Assembly (NCBI GenBank): GCA_026182355.1
Contig: JAPFBL010000560.1
Coordinates: 1 to 64,000 of the forward strand
DNA length: 64,000 nucleotides
Source: Hermatobates lingyangjiaoensis
Lineage: Eukaryota; Arthropoda; Insecta; Hemiptera; Hermatobatidae
Direction of reading: 5' to 3'
The notes below the pieces were generated by a model. The model worked only from the letters and a program-made list of their open reading frames with translations, was not told where the DNA came from and ran no database searches. Position 1 is the stretch's first letter. Each line of letters starts with the position of its first letter. Of this stretch, positions 24,045 through 35,722 are shown piece by piece. A program made the position numbers and the translations under genes.

Positions 24045-24335
24045 ATATATATATAGTTCAATATAGACAAAGAAACATAGAAAAATCAAAAGAACACACT
24101 TACAGTCTCTAATTTTCGGTTTGAACCGTCTTCAGGAGAGATAAGAGAGGCAAATCAAGCGCACTGGTACAGAGACGGTTGGAGACTCTGTACCAGTGCG
24201 CTTGGTTTCCCTCTCTTATCTCTCCTGAAGACGGTTCAAACCGAAAATTAGAGACTGTAAGTGTGTTCTTTTGATTTATCTATATTTCTTTGTCTATATT
24301 GAAGTATATTTGTCCGTTTGGATCGTATTTCCAAC
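24045..24335. repeat. Head-to-head palindrome with two hammerheads
   Basis: The left arm (about 24053-24180) and right arm (about 24185-24310) are near-perfect reverse complements over 120 bases, from TTCAATATAGACAAAGAAAC at the outside to CTCTGTACCAGTGCG in the middle. (TA)n lies at both outer ends. Near-identical palindromes lie at 40145-40395 and 58370-58575. Confidence 0.85.
24214..24258 (+). ncRNA. Candidate hammerhead ribozyme, helix III AAUU
   Basis: CTGAAGA at 24225-24231, extra C, GGTT/AACC helix II, GAA at 24243-24245, AATT at 24246-24249, A, then GAGA pairing with TCTC directly before the core. The mirror copy lies on the minus strand at about 24103-24147. Confidence 0.6.
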
Positions 24336-24802
24336 GAAAAAGTATATATATATTTATCATTAAATTACACCAAACGCAACACAGAAAAAAGATAAAATAC
24401 ACACTTACTAAATTCAATAATTCTAACTGTTCCTCGTCATCACCCATAGACTAGAAGAGATGACGAAGTGAGAGAGATCTCCCCAAGTCGAAGGAACGAT
24501 GAAACAGTTCAAAATATTGGATTTAGTAAGTGTGCATTTATTTCTTTTTTGTGTCGTGTTTTGTGCAATTTAAAGTTTTATAGTCCGTGTGTACCATTTC
24601 TTCAAGTTAGTAATATAGATATAACTCAATATAAAATCGGAAAGACGATCCAAACTGGACACAATACGAGTTCAAAATTGAAGAACAGTAACACAGAGAG
24701 TAAAAAAACACACTTACTAACTCAAAAATTTTGGGCAGTTTGTTTTCAGGCGAAAAGAAAGAAGGAAATAAAGCACGCTGGAAACGTAACGGTAGATAAC
24801 TT

Positions 24803-24942
24803 GGGTTACCTGTTACCTGGTAACTTGGGTTACCTGTTACCTGGTAATTTGGGTTACCTGTTACCTGGTAACTTGGGTTACATGTTACCTGGTAACTTGG
24901 GTTACCTGTTATCTGGTAACTTGGGTTACCTACTGTTGCGTT
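24803..24942 (+). repeat. 24-bp tandem repeat, six units
   Basis: The unit AACTTGGGTTACCTGTTACCTGGT is a multiple of three and so keeps a frame open (GNLGYLLP repeats), but the flanks are PLE-type repeat sequence. The frame is a by-product, not a gene. Confidence 0.85.
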
Positions 24943-25271
24943 TCAAGCTTGCTTGATCTCCCTCTATATTTTCTTCTTAAAAAAGAATTTTCCAAAGATA
25001 TGAGTTAGTAAGTGTGTTTTTTTTATTTTCTGTATTACTGTCCTTTTATTTATTAAAGTACCTAATAACTAATACTCTGTTAGTATTGGCTAAAAACAAC
25101 AGGTTTCATATACAACGCAAAACAGTATCCATAAACTGCCCGACTTATGGAACGGTTTTAAATTAAATAAATGCAAATTATGGCATAGCAGTTGGTAAAC
25201 ATATTATTATAATTCTGAGGTAAAATGAATAAACAAACAAAAGTTTCCACACAAATGAAGTTTCATTCAAT

Positions 25272-25316
25272 AGCAACAACGCGTTTCGAACACTTTATGT
25301 TCATCATCAGGAAGAC
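25272..25316 (-). ncRNA. Candidate hammerhead ribozyme, helix III ACGCGU
   Basis: On the minus strand: CTGATGA (complement of 25304-25310), extra T, GAACA-type helix II closing with TGTTC, GAA, ACGCGT, T. The canonical CUGAUGA version of the family at 10228. A degenerate inverted mate lies at about 25365-25400. Confidence 0.65.
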
Positions 25317-25890
25317 ACCAAGGATGTAGTGCTGAAGGGTTGTCACCACATTCTTAGTGTCTTCACCAAGTATTCGAAACGCATTGTTGTTGTTGAATAA
25401 AACTTCATTTGTGTTGAGACTTTTGTTTGTTTATCCATTTTACCTCAGAATGAGTAAATACCACACAATTACGGATTGCACAAATAATGATATTATTATA
25501 AATTGTTGAACACACAACCGACAATAACCTCCACCCACCCTCACAGATTTGACGAGTCATCAAACTGAGAAAATCCATTAAAATCTCAAAATCAATCTTA
25601 CTTATGTTCAGTTTATGTTACTTGCAAGAAAGTAAGAATAACATCATACTCTTGTTTACTATATTTATTATTTATTGCTTGCTCTTATATAAATATTTAT
25701 TTATAATACAACTAAAGACATTTAATATAATGATGTTTAGATCATTGGTGTATCATAAGGAATATTTCAAGAAATCTGTGGAAATATATGAGAAAGAATA
25801 CAAATTTAGTATCATTCAATGAATAACAAAAATTTGAAATATGATTAGATAAACTATTAAATGTGATTGTAAAATTAAATTATGTTGCAG

Positions 25891-26045
25891 GAATTAATGA
25901 AGTGTGGCTGAGTTTTGCCATAACTATGGCTATCCTGGGAGTTATGGGAGTTATCGGATGCTATCTAGATATCCTGCGAAGACTCATCTCAAAAACTGCT
26001 TCCTGCTACCTCACAAACTCAATAATGGTCATATCGCTTTACCCA
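25891..26045 (+). CDS. SLC51A-like: OSTalpha-like transporter, exon with TM1 and first half of TM2
   Basis: First exon recognised of an organic solute transporter alpha-like gene. In vertebrates OSTalpha/OSTbeta exchanges bile acids and steroids at the basolateral membrane; the arthropod role is less clear. The acceptor is TGTTGCAG at 25883-25890, starting in phase 1. After a split codon the frame reads INEVWLSFAITMAILGVMGV and then IGCYLDILRRL, matching the first helix of SLC51A, followed by a loop and TNSIMVISLYP, the start of TM2. The donor is CCCA|GTAAGT at 26046, phase 0, leading exactly into the exon at 39163. The last 58 bases are also the coding part of the 67-bp tandem array that follows. 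The upstream exon(s) with the extracellular N-terminus were not found. Confidence 0.85.
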
Positions 26046-29000
26046 GTAAGTAGCCTCAAAAACTGCTTCCTGCTACCTCACAAACTCAATAATGGTCATA
26101 TCGCTTTTCCCAGTAATAGCCTCAAAAATGCTCCTGCTACCTCACAAACTCAATAATGGTCATATCGCTTTACCCAGTAAGTAGCCTCAAAAAACTGCTT
26201 CCTGCTACCTCACAAACTCAATAATGGTCATTCGCTTTACCCATAAGTAGCCTCAAAAACTGCTTCCTGCTACCTCACAAACTCAAAAGGTCATATCGCT
26301 TTACCCAGTAAGTAGCCTCAAAAATGCTTCCTGCTACCTCACAAACTCAATAATGGTCATATCGCTTTACCCAGTAAGTAGCCTCAAAAACTGCTTCCTG
26401 CACCTCACAAACTCAATAATGGTCATATCGCTTTACCCAGTAAGTAGCCCAAAAACTGCTTCCTGCTACCTCACAAACTCAATAATGGTCATATCGCTTT
26501 ACCCAGTAATAGCCTCAAAAACTGTTCCTGCTACCTCACAAACCAATAATGGTCATATCGCTTTACCCAGTAAGTAGCCTCAAAAACTGCTTCCTGCTAC
26601 CTCACAAACTCAATAATGGTCATATCGCTTTACCCAGTAAGTAGCCTCAAAAACTGCTTCCTGCTACCTCACAAACTCAATAATGGTCATATCGCTTTAC
26701 CCAGTAAGTAGCCTCAAAAACTGCTTCCTGCTACCTCACAAACTCAATAATGGTCATATCGCTTTACCCAGTAAGTAGCCTCAAAAACTGCTTCCTGCTA
26801 CCTCACAAACTCAATAATGGTCATATCGCTTTACCCATAAGTAGCCTCAAAAACTGTTCCCTCTACCTCACAAACTCAATAATTCATATCCTTTACCCAG
26901 TAAGTACCTCAAAAATTTTTTTACCTCACAAATCAAAATTCATATCCCCCGTAAGTAGCCTCAAAAACTGCTTCCCGCTACCTCACAAACTCAATAATGG
27001 TCATATCGCTTTACCCAGTAAGAGCCTCAAAAACGCTTTCTACCTCACAAACTCTAATGGTCTATCGCTTTACCCATAAGTAGCCTCAAAAACTCTTCCG
27101 CTACCTAAAACTCAATAATGGTCATATGCTTTACCCAGTAATACCCAAAAATGCTTCCTGCTACCTACAAACTCAATAATGGTCATATCGCTTTACCCAG
27201 TAAGTAGCCTAAAACTGTTTCCTGCTACCCCCTCACAAACTCAATAATGGTCATATCGCTTTACCCAGTAAGTAGCCTCAAAAACTGTTCCTGACCTCAC
27301 AAACTCAATAATGGTCATATCGCTTTACCCAGTAAGTAGCCTCAAAAACTGCTTCCTGCTACCCACAAACTCAATAATGGTCATATCGCTTTACCCAGTA
27401 AGTACCTCAAAAACTGCTTCCTGCTACCTCACAAACTCAATAATGGTCATATCGCTTTACCCAGTAAGTAGCCTCAAAAACTGTTTCCTCTACCTCCAAA
27501 CTAAAAGGTCATATGCTTTCCCAATGCCTCAAAAATGCTTTCCTGCTCCTAAAACCAATAATGGCATATGCTTTAAACCCAGTGAGCCCAAAAATCTTCC
27601 TGTACCTCACAAACTCAATAATTCATATCGCTTTACCCAGTAAGTAGCCTCAAAAACTGCTTCCTGCTACCTCACAAACTCAATAATGGTCATATCGCTT
27701 TACCCAGTAAGTAGCCTAAAAACTGCTTCCTGCTACCCACAAACTCAAAATGGTCATACGCTTTACCCCAGAATGCCTAAAAATCCCTGCTCCCACAAAC
27801 CAAAAGGTCAATGCTTTACCCATAAATAAAAACCTTTGTTAAAATAATAAGGTTAGCTTTTAAGTAAGTAGCCTAAAAATTTCCTTATCACAAACTAATA
27901 ATGGTCATATTTTACCCCGTACCCAAAAACTTTTTAACAAACCAAAATATGCACCCAGTAAGAGTCAAAAATGTTCCTGCTATAAAATAATAATGGTATA
28001 CCTTTAATAATAGCCTAAAAATGCTTCCTGCTACCTCACAAACTCAAAAGGTAATGCTTTACCCAGTAAGTAGCCTCAAAAACTGTTTGCTACCTACAAA
28101 TCAATAATTCATATCGCTTTTACCCAGTAAGTAGCCTCAAAAACTGCTTCCTGCTACCTCACAAACTCAATAATGGTCATATCGCTTTACCCAGTAAGTA
28201 GCCTCAAAAACTGCTTCCTGCTACCTCACAAACTCAATAATGGTCATATCGCTTTCCCAGTAAGTAGCCTCAAAAACTGCTTCCCTCCTCACAAACTCAA
28301 TAATGGTCATATCGCTTTACCCAGTAAGTAGCCTCAAAAACTGCTTCCTGCTACCTCACAAACTCAATAATGGTCATATCGCTTTACCCAGTAAGTAGCC
28401 TCAAAAACTGCTTCCTGCTACCTCACAAACTCAATAATGGTCATATCGCTTTACCCAGTAAGTAGCCTCAAAAACTGTTCCTGCTACCTCACAAACTCAA
28501 TAATGGTCATATCGCTTTACCCAGTAAGTAGCCTCAAAAACTGTTCCTGCTACCTCACAAACTCAATAATGGTCATATCGCTTTACCCAGTAAGTAGCCT
28601 CAAAAACTGCTTCCTGCTACCTCACAAACTCAATAATGGTCATATCGCTTTACCCAGTAAGTAGCCTCAAAAACTGCTTCCTGCTACCTCACAAACTCAA
28701 TAATGGTCATATCGCTTTACCCAGTAAGTAGCCTCAAAAACTTTTCCTGCTACCTCACAAACTCAATAATGGTCATATCGCTTTACCCAGTAAGTAGCCT
28801 CAAAAACTGCTTCCTGCTACCTCACAAACTCAATAATGGTCATATCGCTTTACCCAGTAAGTAGCCTCAAAAAATGTTCCTGCTACCTCACAAACTCAAT
28901 AATGGTCATATCGCTTTACCCAGTAAGTAGCCTCAAAAACTGTTTCCTGCTACCTCACAAACTCAATAATGGTCATATCGCTTTACCCAGTAAGTAGCCT

Positions 29001-32000
29001 CAAAAACTGCTTCCTGCTACCCACAAACTCAATAATGGTCATATCGCTTTACCCAGTAAGTAGCCTCAAAAACTGCCCTGCTACCTCACAAACTCAATAA
29101 TGGTCATATCGCTTTACCCAGTAAGTAGCCTCAAAAACTGCTTTGCTACCTCACAAACTCAATAATGGTCATATCGCTTTACCCAGTAAGTACCTCAAAA
29201 CTGTTTCCTGCTACCTCACAAATCAATAATGGTCATATCGCTTTACCCAGTAAGTAGCCTCAAAAACTGCTTCCTGCTACCTCACAAATCAATAATGGTC
29301 ATATCGCTTTACCCCAGTAAGTAGCCTCAAAAACTGCTTCCTCTACCTCACAAACTCAATAATGGTCATATCGCTTTACCCAGTAAGTAGCTCAAAAACT
29401 GCTTCCTGCTACCTCCAAACCAATAATGGTCATATCGCTTTACCCAGTAAGTAGCCTCAAAAACTGTTCCTGCTACCTCACAAACTCAATAATGGTCATA
29501 TCGCTTTACCCGTAAGTAGCCTCAAAAACTGCTTCCTGCTACCTCACAAACTCAATAATGGTCATATCGCTTTACCCAGTAAGTAGCCTCAAAAACTGCT
29601 TCCTGCTACCTCACAAACTCAATAATGGTCATATCGCTTTACCCAGTAAGTAGCCTCAAAAACTGTTCCTGCTACCTCACAAACTCAATAATGGTCATAT
29701 CGCTTTACCCAGTAATAGCCTCAAAAACTGTTTCCTGCTACCTCACAAACTCAATAATGGTCATATCGCTTTCCCTAAGTAGCCTCAAAAACTGCTTCCT
29801 GCTACCTCACAAACTCAATAATGGTCATATCGCTTTAACCCAGTAAGTAGCCTCAAAAACTGCTTCCTGCTACCTCACAAACTCAATAATGGTCATATCG
29901 CTTTACCCAGTAAGTAGCCTCAAAAAAGCTTCCTGCCCTCACAAACTCAATAATGGTCATATCGCTTTACCCAGTAAGTAGCCTCAAAACTGCTCCTGCT
30001 ACCTCACAAACTCAATAATGGTCATATCGCTTTACCCAGTAAGTAGCCTCAAAAACTGTTTATGCTACCTCACAAACTCAATAATGGTCATATCGCTTTA
30101 CCCAGTAAGTAGCCTCAAAAACTGTTCCTGCTACCTCACAAATCAATAATGGTCATATCGCTTTACCCAGTAAGTAGCCTCAAAAACTGCTTCCTGCTAC
30201 CTCCAAACTAAAATTCATATCGCTTTACCCAGTAAGTAGTCAAAAATCTTCCCCCTCACAAACTCAATAATGGTCATATCGCTTTACCCAGTAAGTAGCC
30301 TCAAAACTGTCCTGCTACCTCACAAACTCAATAATGGTCATATCGCTTTACCCAGTAAGTAGCCTCAAAAACTGTTCCTGCTACCTCACAAACTCAATAA
30401 TGGTCATATCGCTTTACCCAGTAAGTAGCCTCAAAACTGTTTTGCTACCTCACAAACTCAATAATGGTCATATCGCTTTACCCAGTAAGTAGCCTCAAAA
30501 ACTGTTTCCTGCTACCTCACAAATCAATAATGGTCATATCGCTTTACCCAGTAAGTAGCCTCAAAAACTGCTTCCTGCTACCTCACAAACTCAATAATGG
30601 TCATATCGCTTTACCCAGTAAGTAGCCTCAAAAACTGTTTCCTGCTACCTCACAAACTCAATAATGGTCATATCGCTTTACCCAGTAAGTAGCCTCAAAA
30701 ACTGTTTACTGCTACCTCACAAACTCAATAATGGTATATCGCTTTACCCAGTAAGTAGCCTCAAAATGTCCTGCTACCTCACAAACTCAATAATGGTCAT
30801 ATCGCTTTACCCAGTAAGTAGCCTCAAAAACTGTTCCTGCTACCTCACAAACTCAATAATGGTCATATCGCTTTACCCAGTAAGTAGCCTCAAAAACTGT
30901 TTCCTGCTACCTCCAAACTCAATAATGGTAATCGCTTTACCCAGTAAGTAGCCTCAAAACTGTTTCCTGCTACCTCACAAATCAATAATGGTATATCGCT
31001 TTACCCAGTAAGTAGCCTCAAAAATGTTCCTGCTACCTCCAAACTCAATAATGGTCATATCGCTTTACCCAGTAAGTAGCCTCAAAACTGCTTCCTGCTA
31101 CCTCACAAACTCAATAATGGTCATATCGCTTTACCCAGTAAGTAGCCTCAAAAACTGTTTCCTGCTACCTCACAAACTCAATAATGGTCATATCGCTTTA
31201 CCCAGTAAGTAGCCTAAAAACTGTTCCTGCTACCTCACAAACTCAATAATGGTCATATCGCTTTACCCAGTAAGTAGCCTCAAAAACTGTTTCCTGCTAC
31301 CTCACAAACTCAATAATGGTCATATCGCTTTACCCAGTAATAGCCTAAAAACTTTCCTGCTACCTCACAAACTCAATAATGGTCATATCGCTTTACCCAG
31401 TAAGTAGCCTCAAAAACTGCTTCCTGCTACCTCACAAACTCAATAATGGTCATATCGCTTTACCCAGTAAGTAGCCTAAAAACTGTTCCTGCTACCTCAC
31501 AAACTCAATAATGGTCATATCGCTTTACCCAGTAAGTAGCCTCAAAAACTGTTTCTGCTACCTCACAAACTCAATAATGGTCATATCGCTTTACCCAGTA
31601 AGTAGCCTAAAAACTGCTTCCTGCTACCTCACAAACTCAATAATGGTCATATCGCTTTACCCAGTAAGTAGCCTCAAAAACTGTTCCTGCTACCTCACAA
31701 ACTCAATAATGGTCATATCGCTTTACCCCAGAAGTAGCCTAAAAACTGTTTCCTGCTACCTCACAAATCAATAATGGTCATATCGCTTTTACCCAGTAAG
31801 TAGCTCAAAAACTGTTCCTGCTACCTCACAAACTCAATAATGGTCATATCGCTTTACCCAGTAAGTAGCCTCAAAAACTGCTTCCTGCTACCTCACAAAC
31901 TCAATAATGGTCATATCGCTTTACCCAGTAAGTAGCCTCAAAAACTGTTTCCTGCTACCTCACAAACTCAATAATGGTCATATCGCTTTACCCAGTAAGA

Positions 32001-34460
32001 GCCTCAAAAACTGTTCCTGTACCTCACAAACTCAATAATGGTCATATCGCTTTACCCAGTAAGTAGCCTCAAAAACTGTTTCCTGCTACCTCACAAACCA
32101 ATAATGGTCATATCGCTTTACCCAGTAAGTAGCCTCAAAAACTGTTCCTGCTACCTCACAAACTCAATAATGGTCATATCGCTTTAACCCAGTAAGTAGC
32201 CTCAAAAACTGTTCCTGCTACCTCACAAACTCAATAATGGTCATATCGCTTTACCCATAAGTAGCCTCAAAAACTGTTTCCTGCTACCTCACAAACTCAA
32301 TAATGGTCATATCGCTTTACCCAGTAAGTAGCCTCAAAAACTGCTTCCTGCTACCTCACAAACTCAATAATGGTCATATCGCTTTACCCAGTAAGTAGCC
32401 TCAAAAACTGCTTCCTGCTACCTCACAAACTCAATAATGGTCATATCGCTTTACCCAGTAAGTAGCCTCAAAAACTGTTTCCTGCTACCTCACAAACTCA
32501 ATAATGGTCATATCGCTTTACCCAGTAAGTAGCCTCAAAAACTGTTCCTGCTACCTCACAAACTCAATAATGGTCATATCGCTTTACCCAGTAAGTAGCC
32601 TCAAAAACTGCTTCCTGCTACCTCACAAACTCAATAATGGTCATATCGCTTTACCCAGTAAGTACCTCAAAAACTGCTTCCTGCTACCTCACAAACTCAA
32701 TAATGGTCATATCGCTTTACCCAGTAAGTAGCCTCAAAAATGTTTCCTGCTACCTCACAAACTCAATAATGGTCATATCGCTTTACCCAGTAAGTAGCCT
32801 AAAACTGTTTTGCTACCTCACAAACTCAATAATGGTCATATCGCTTTACCCAGTAAGTAGCCTCAAAAACTGTTCCTGCTACCTCACAAACTCAATAATG
32901 TATATCGCTTTACCCAGAAGTAGCCTCAAAACTGTTTCCTGCTACCTCACAAACTCAATAATGGTCATATCGCTTTACCCAGTAAGTAGCCTCAAAAACT
33001 GTTTCCTGCTCCTCACAAACTCAATAATGGTCATATCGCTTTACCCCTAAGTAGCCTAAAAACTGTTCCTGCTACCTCACAAATCAATAATGGTCATATC
33101 GCTTTACCCAGTAAGTAGCCTCAAAACTGCTTCCTGCTACCTCACAAACTCAATAATGGTCATATCGCTTTACCCAGAAGTAGCCTCAAAAACTGTTCCT
33201 GCTACCTCACAAACTCAATAATGGTCATATCGCTTTCCCAGTAAGTAGCCTCAAAAACTGTTTCCTGCTACCTCACAAACTCAATAATGGTCATATCGCT
33301 TTACCCAGTAAGTAGCCTCAAAAACTGTTTTGCTACCTCACAAATCAATAATGGTCATATCGCTTTACCCAGTAAGTAGCCTCAAAACTGTTTCCTGCTA
33401 CCTCACAAACTAATAATGGTCATATCGCTTTACCCAGTAAGTAGCCTCAAAAACTGTTTCCTGCTACCTCACAAACTCAATAATGGTCATATCGCTTTAC
33501 CCAGTAAGTAGCCTCAAAAATGTTTCCTGCTACCTCACAAACTCAATAATGGTCATATCGCTTTACCCAGTAAGTAGCCTCAAAAACTGTTTCCTGCTAC
33601 CTCACAAACTCAATAATGGTCATATCGCTTTACCCAGTAAGTAGCCTCAAAAACTGCTTCCTGCTACCTCACAAACTCAATAATGGTCATATCGCTTTAC
33701 CCAGTAAGTAGCTCAAAAACTGTTCCTGCTACCTCACAAACTCAATAATGGTCATATCGCTTTACCCAGTAAGTAGCCTCAAAAACTGTTCCTGCTACCT
33801 CACAAACTCAATAATGGTCATATCGCTTTACCCAGTAAGTAGCCTCAAAAACTGCTTCCTGCTACCTCACAAACTCAATAATGGTCATATCGCTTTACCC
33901 AGTAAGTAGCCTCAAAAACTGTTTCCTGCTACCTCACAAACTCAATAATAGTCATATCGCTTTACCCAGTAAGTAGCCTCAAAAACTGTTTCCTGCTACC
34001 TCACAAACTCAATAATGGTCATATCGCTTTACCCAGTAAGTAGCCTCAAAAACTGCTTCCTGCTACCTCACAAACTCAATAATGGTCATATCGCTTTACC
34101 CAGTAAGTAGCCTCAAAAACTGCTTCCTGCTACCTCACAAACTCAATAATGGTCATATCGCTTTACCCAGTAAGTAGCCTCAAAAACTGTTTCCTGCTAC
34201 CTCACAAACTCAATAATGGTCATATCGCTTTACCCAGTAAGTAGCCTCAAAAACTGCTTCCTGCTACCTCACAAACTCAATAATGGTCATATCGCTTTAC
34301 CCAGTAAGTAGCCTCAAAAACTGTTTCCTGCTACCTCACAAACTCAATAATGGTCATATCGCTTTACCCAGTAAGTAGCCTCAAAAACTGCTTCCTGCTA
34401 CCTCACAAACTCAATAATGGTCATATCACTTTCCCCATTATTGGGTAAAGTCTCAAAAAC
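25987..34460 (+). repeat. 67-bp minisatellite built from the exon end and 5' splice site, about 125 copies
   Basis: The unit runs GTAAGTAGCCTCAAAAACTG, then CTTCCTGCTACCTCACAAAC, then TCAATAATGGTCATATCGCT, then TTACCCA (67 bases). About 58 of these equal the last coding bases of the exon ending at 26045; the rest are the first intron bases. The first copy is the exon itself (from 25987). The array ends near 34436 with a diverged CACTTTCCCCATTATTGGGT, then GTAAAGTCTCAAAAAC. Most units are nearly identical. Many lack one base (CTGTTCC for CTGCTTCC), and the stretch 26860-28060 is heavily damaged, almost always by missing bases. Translated in the exon frame, a unit gives CYLTNSIMVISLYP, but 67 is not a multiple of three and frames close within about two or three units. 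Confidence 0.97.
26046..26051 (+). other. 5' splice donor (first of the array)
   Basis: GTAAGT following CCCA. It is chosen as the donor because it ends the exon in phase 0, which agrees with the acceptor at 39162 and restores the family's P-x-VVS-type join in TM2. An identical donor is repeated about every 67 bases downstream. Confidence 0.85.
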
Positions 34461-34700
34461 GAATTGCTTACTCCATGTAGGTGTAAATTATTTGATATAA
34501 AAAGATTTCACATAAACACGTAAAATAACCAACAATGATCAAACTACAATAATAAATGGGAAAACACGACTATGATCTATCAACCTAACAAGCTCTGACG
34601 AAGACCGCTTCTTACAGTTGAAAGATCTTAGTCTTTTTTTCCCATGTCATATTGTGGTTTGATCATTCATTATTTGATATATACATATATATATATACAC
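34461..34700. repeat. GAUC-type palindromic unit
   Basis: From 34497 (AAAAAGATTTCACATAAACACG) the left arm reads ATGATCAAACTACAAT, and the right arm ends ATATTGTGGTTTGATCATT at 34671. The centre carries a damaged hammerhead (CTGACGAAGACCGCTT with the other parts shortened). Confidence 0.65.
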
Positions 34701-34954
34701 TTTAACACATAGAAAAGAACACAGAAAGACACTACAGAACTCACTTCGATATCGGGAAGAAGTGCGAAGTACTCGCGTTGAGAAGCAAACTGCTACTCAA
34801 TTGTATATATATACATATATATACAGTGAACAAACTAATAGCTATGAGTCATAAAGTTGAAGCGAAAGTAATATCCCAAGTTTGATTAGGTTACACAGGC
34901 AATCACATGAAGAAATAAACATAAGCGAGCATGGGCCCTTTGTGGTCTCACAAA

Positions 34955-35217
34955 AAGAATATTCTACACTGGGAGTCTTAAATTTTGTTTGACTCAAATA
35001 TATTTAAAGGAGGGATGTTTAACAATATTATTACGTATTTATTATGTTTATGATTTTTACATAACATCGTCCAGGCTTGAAACCAACCTCTCAGAGGGAC
35101 GAAATCCTGAATTTGTTTTTACTTTCCACATGAATAAATCGAGAGCCTGAGTGGGAATCAAACCCCAGATCTACCAGACCAGAGGCGAGCACGTAAGCCA
35201 TTGAGCTACCCTGGCTA
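34955..35217 (-). mobile_element. tRNA-derived SINE, copy 3
   Basis: On the minus strand: AGCCAGGGTAGCTCAATGGC as A-box head, TGGGGTTTGATTCCC as B box, then the body and TAAGACTCCCAGTGTAG at the tail end. Same family as 11489-11789. Confidence 0.75.
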
Positions 35218-35582
35218 CCAATCTCCTATGTTACTTTAATATTGTTCATTATGATGTCAAGTTAGTAGAATAAATTTTTATCCTCAGACTAATTGTATAA
35301 AAATAAATTACCAGTATTCTAATGTAAAGAAAAATAATAGGATGAAAACAAAATTGTAAAATTCGCATTAGGTAAACTATGAGAAATATTTGATGATAAG
35401 TAATCAAACAAGAGCAGTGTCTAACTGCTCGCCTCTTGTTTGGCAGATTCCTGGTTCGACAGCCACTAAGCTCTCGATTTTACGAGTGTTCATTCAGAAA
35501 GTGAAAAAGTTACCTCGAAGTGAAAAATAAAAATTTATGCTTGATCTATTTTTTTTTTGACAAAAAATTCGATAAATAACTT
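35218..35582. other. Diverged SINE remnant, otherwise anonymous
   Basis: A second, badly eroded SINE head is suggested on the + strand near 35415-35475 (CTAACTGCTCGCC ... CCTGGTTCGACAGCC). No exon seen. Confidence 0.4.
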
Positions 35583-35722
35583 ATTATGATGATTGTTTCC
35601 GCGACATGGTTCGAGTGGACCAGGGACGAGGGAGAATAGCCCGAAATTCTTCTTTGGGGCCGGCTTGCGGCCTATGTGTGTTCTCTCTCGGGACGGCCAC
35701 TGTAACCTAACCTAACCTATAA
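35583..35722. repeat. GC-richer repeat ending in (CCTAA)3
   Basis: About 140 bases, distinctly GC-richer than the flanks, ending CTGTAACCTAACCTAACCTA. CCTAA is the complement of the common arthropod telomere unit TTAGG, but three units are too few to call an interstitial telomere. Confidence 0.5.

Noticed and set aside
24468..24956. 162-residue frame with GNLGYLLP repeats as a gene
   Set aside because: It is made of PLE-type flanking repeat and a 24-bp tandem repeat, with no domain and no fit to the transporter exons.
25987..34460. CRISPR-like or protein-coding tandem repeat
   Set aside because: There are no unique spacers between units, the genome is eukaryotic, and 67 is not a multiple of three, so the many short frames (VISLYPVSSLK repeats) are by-products.
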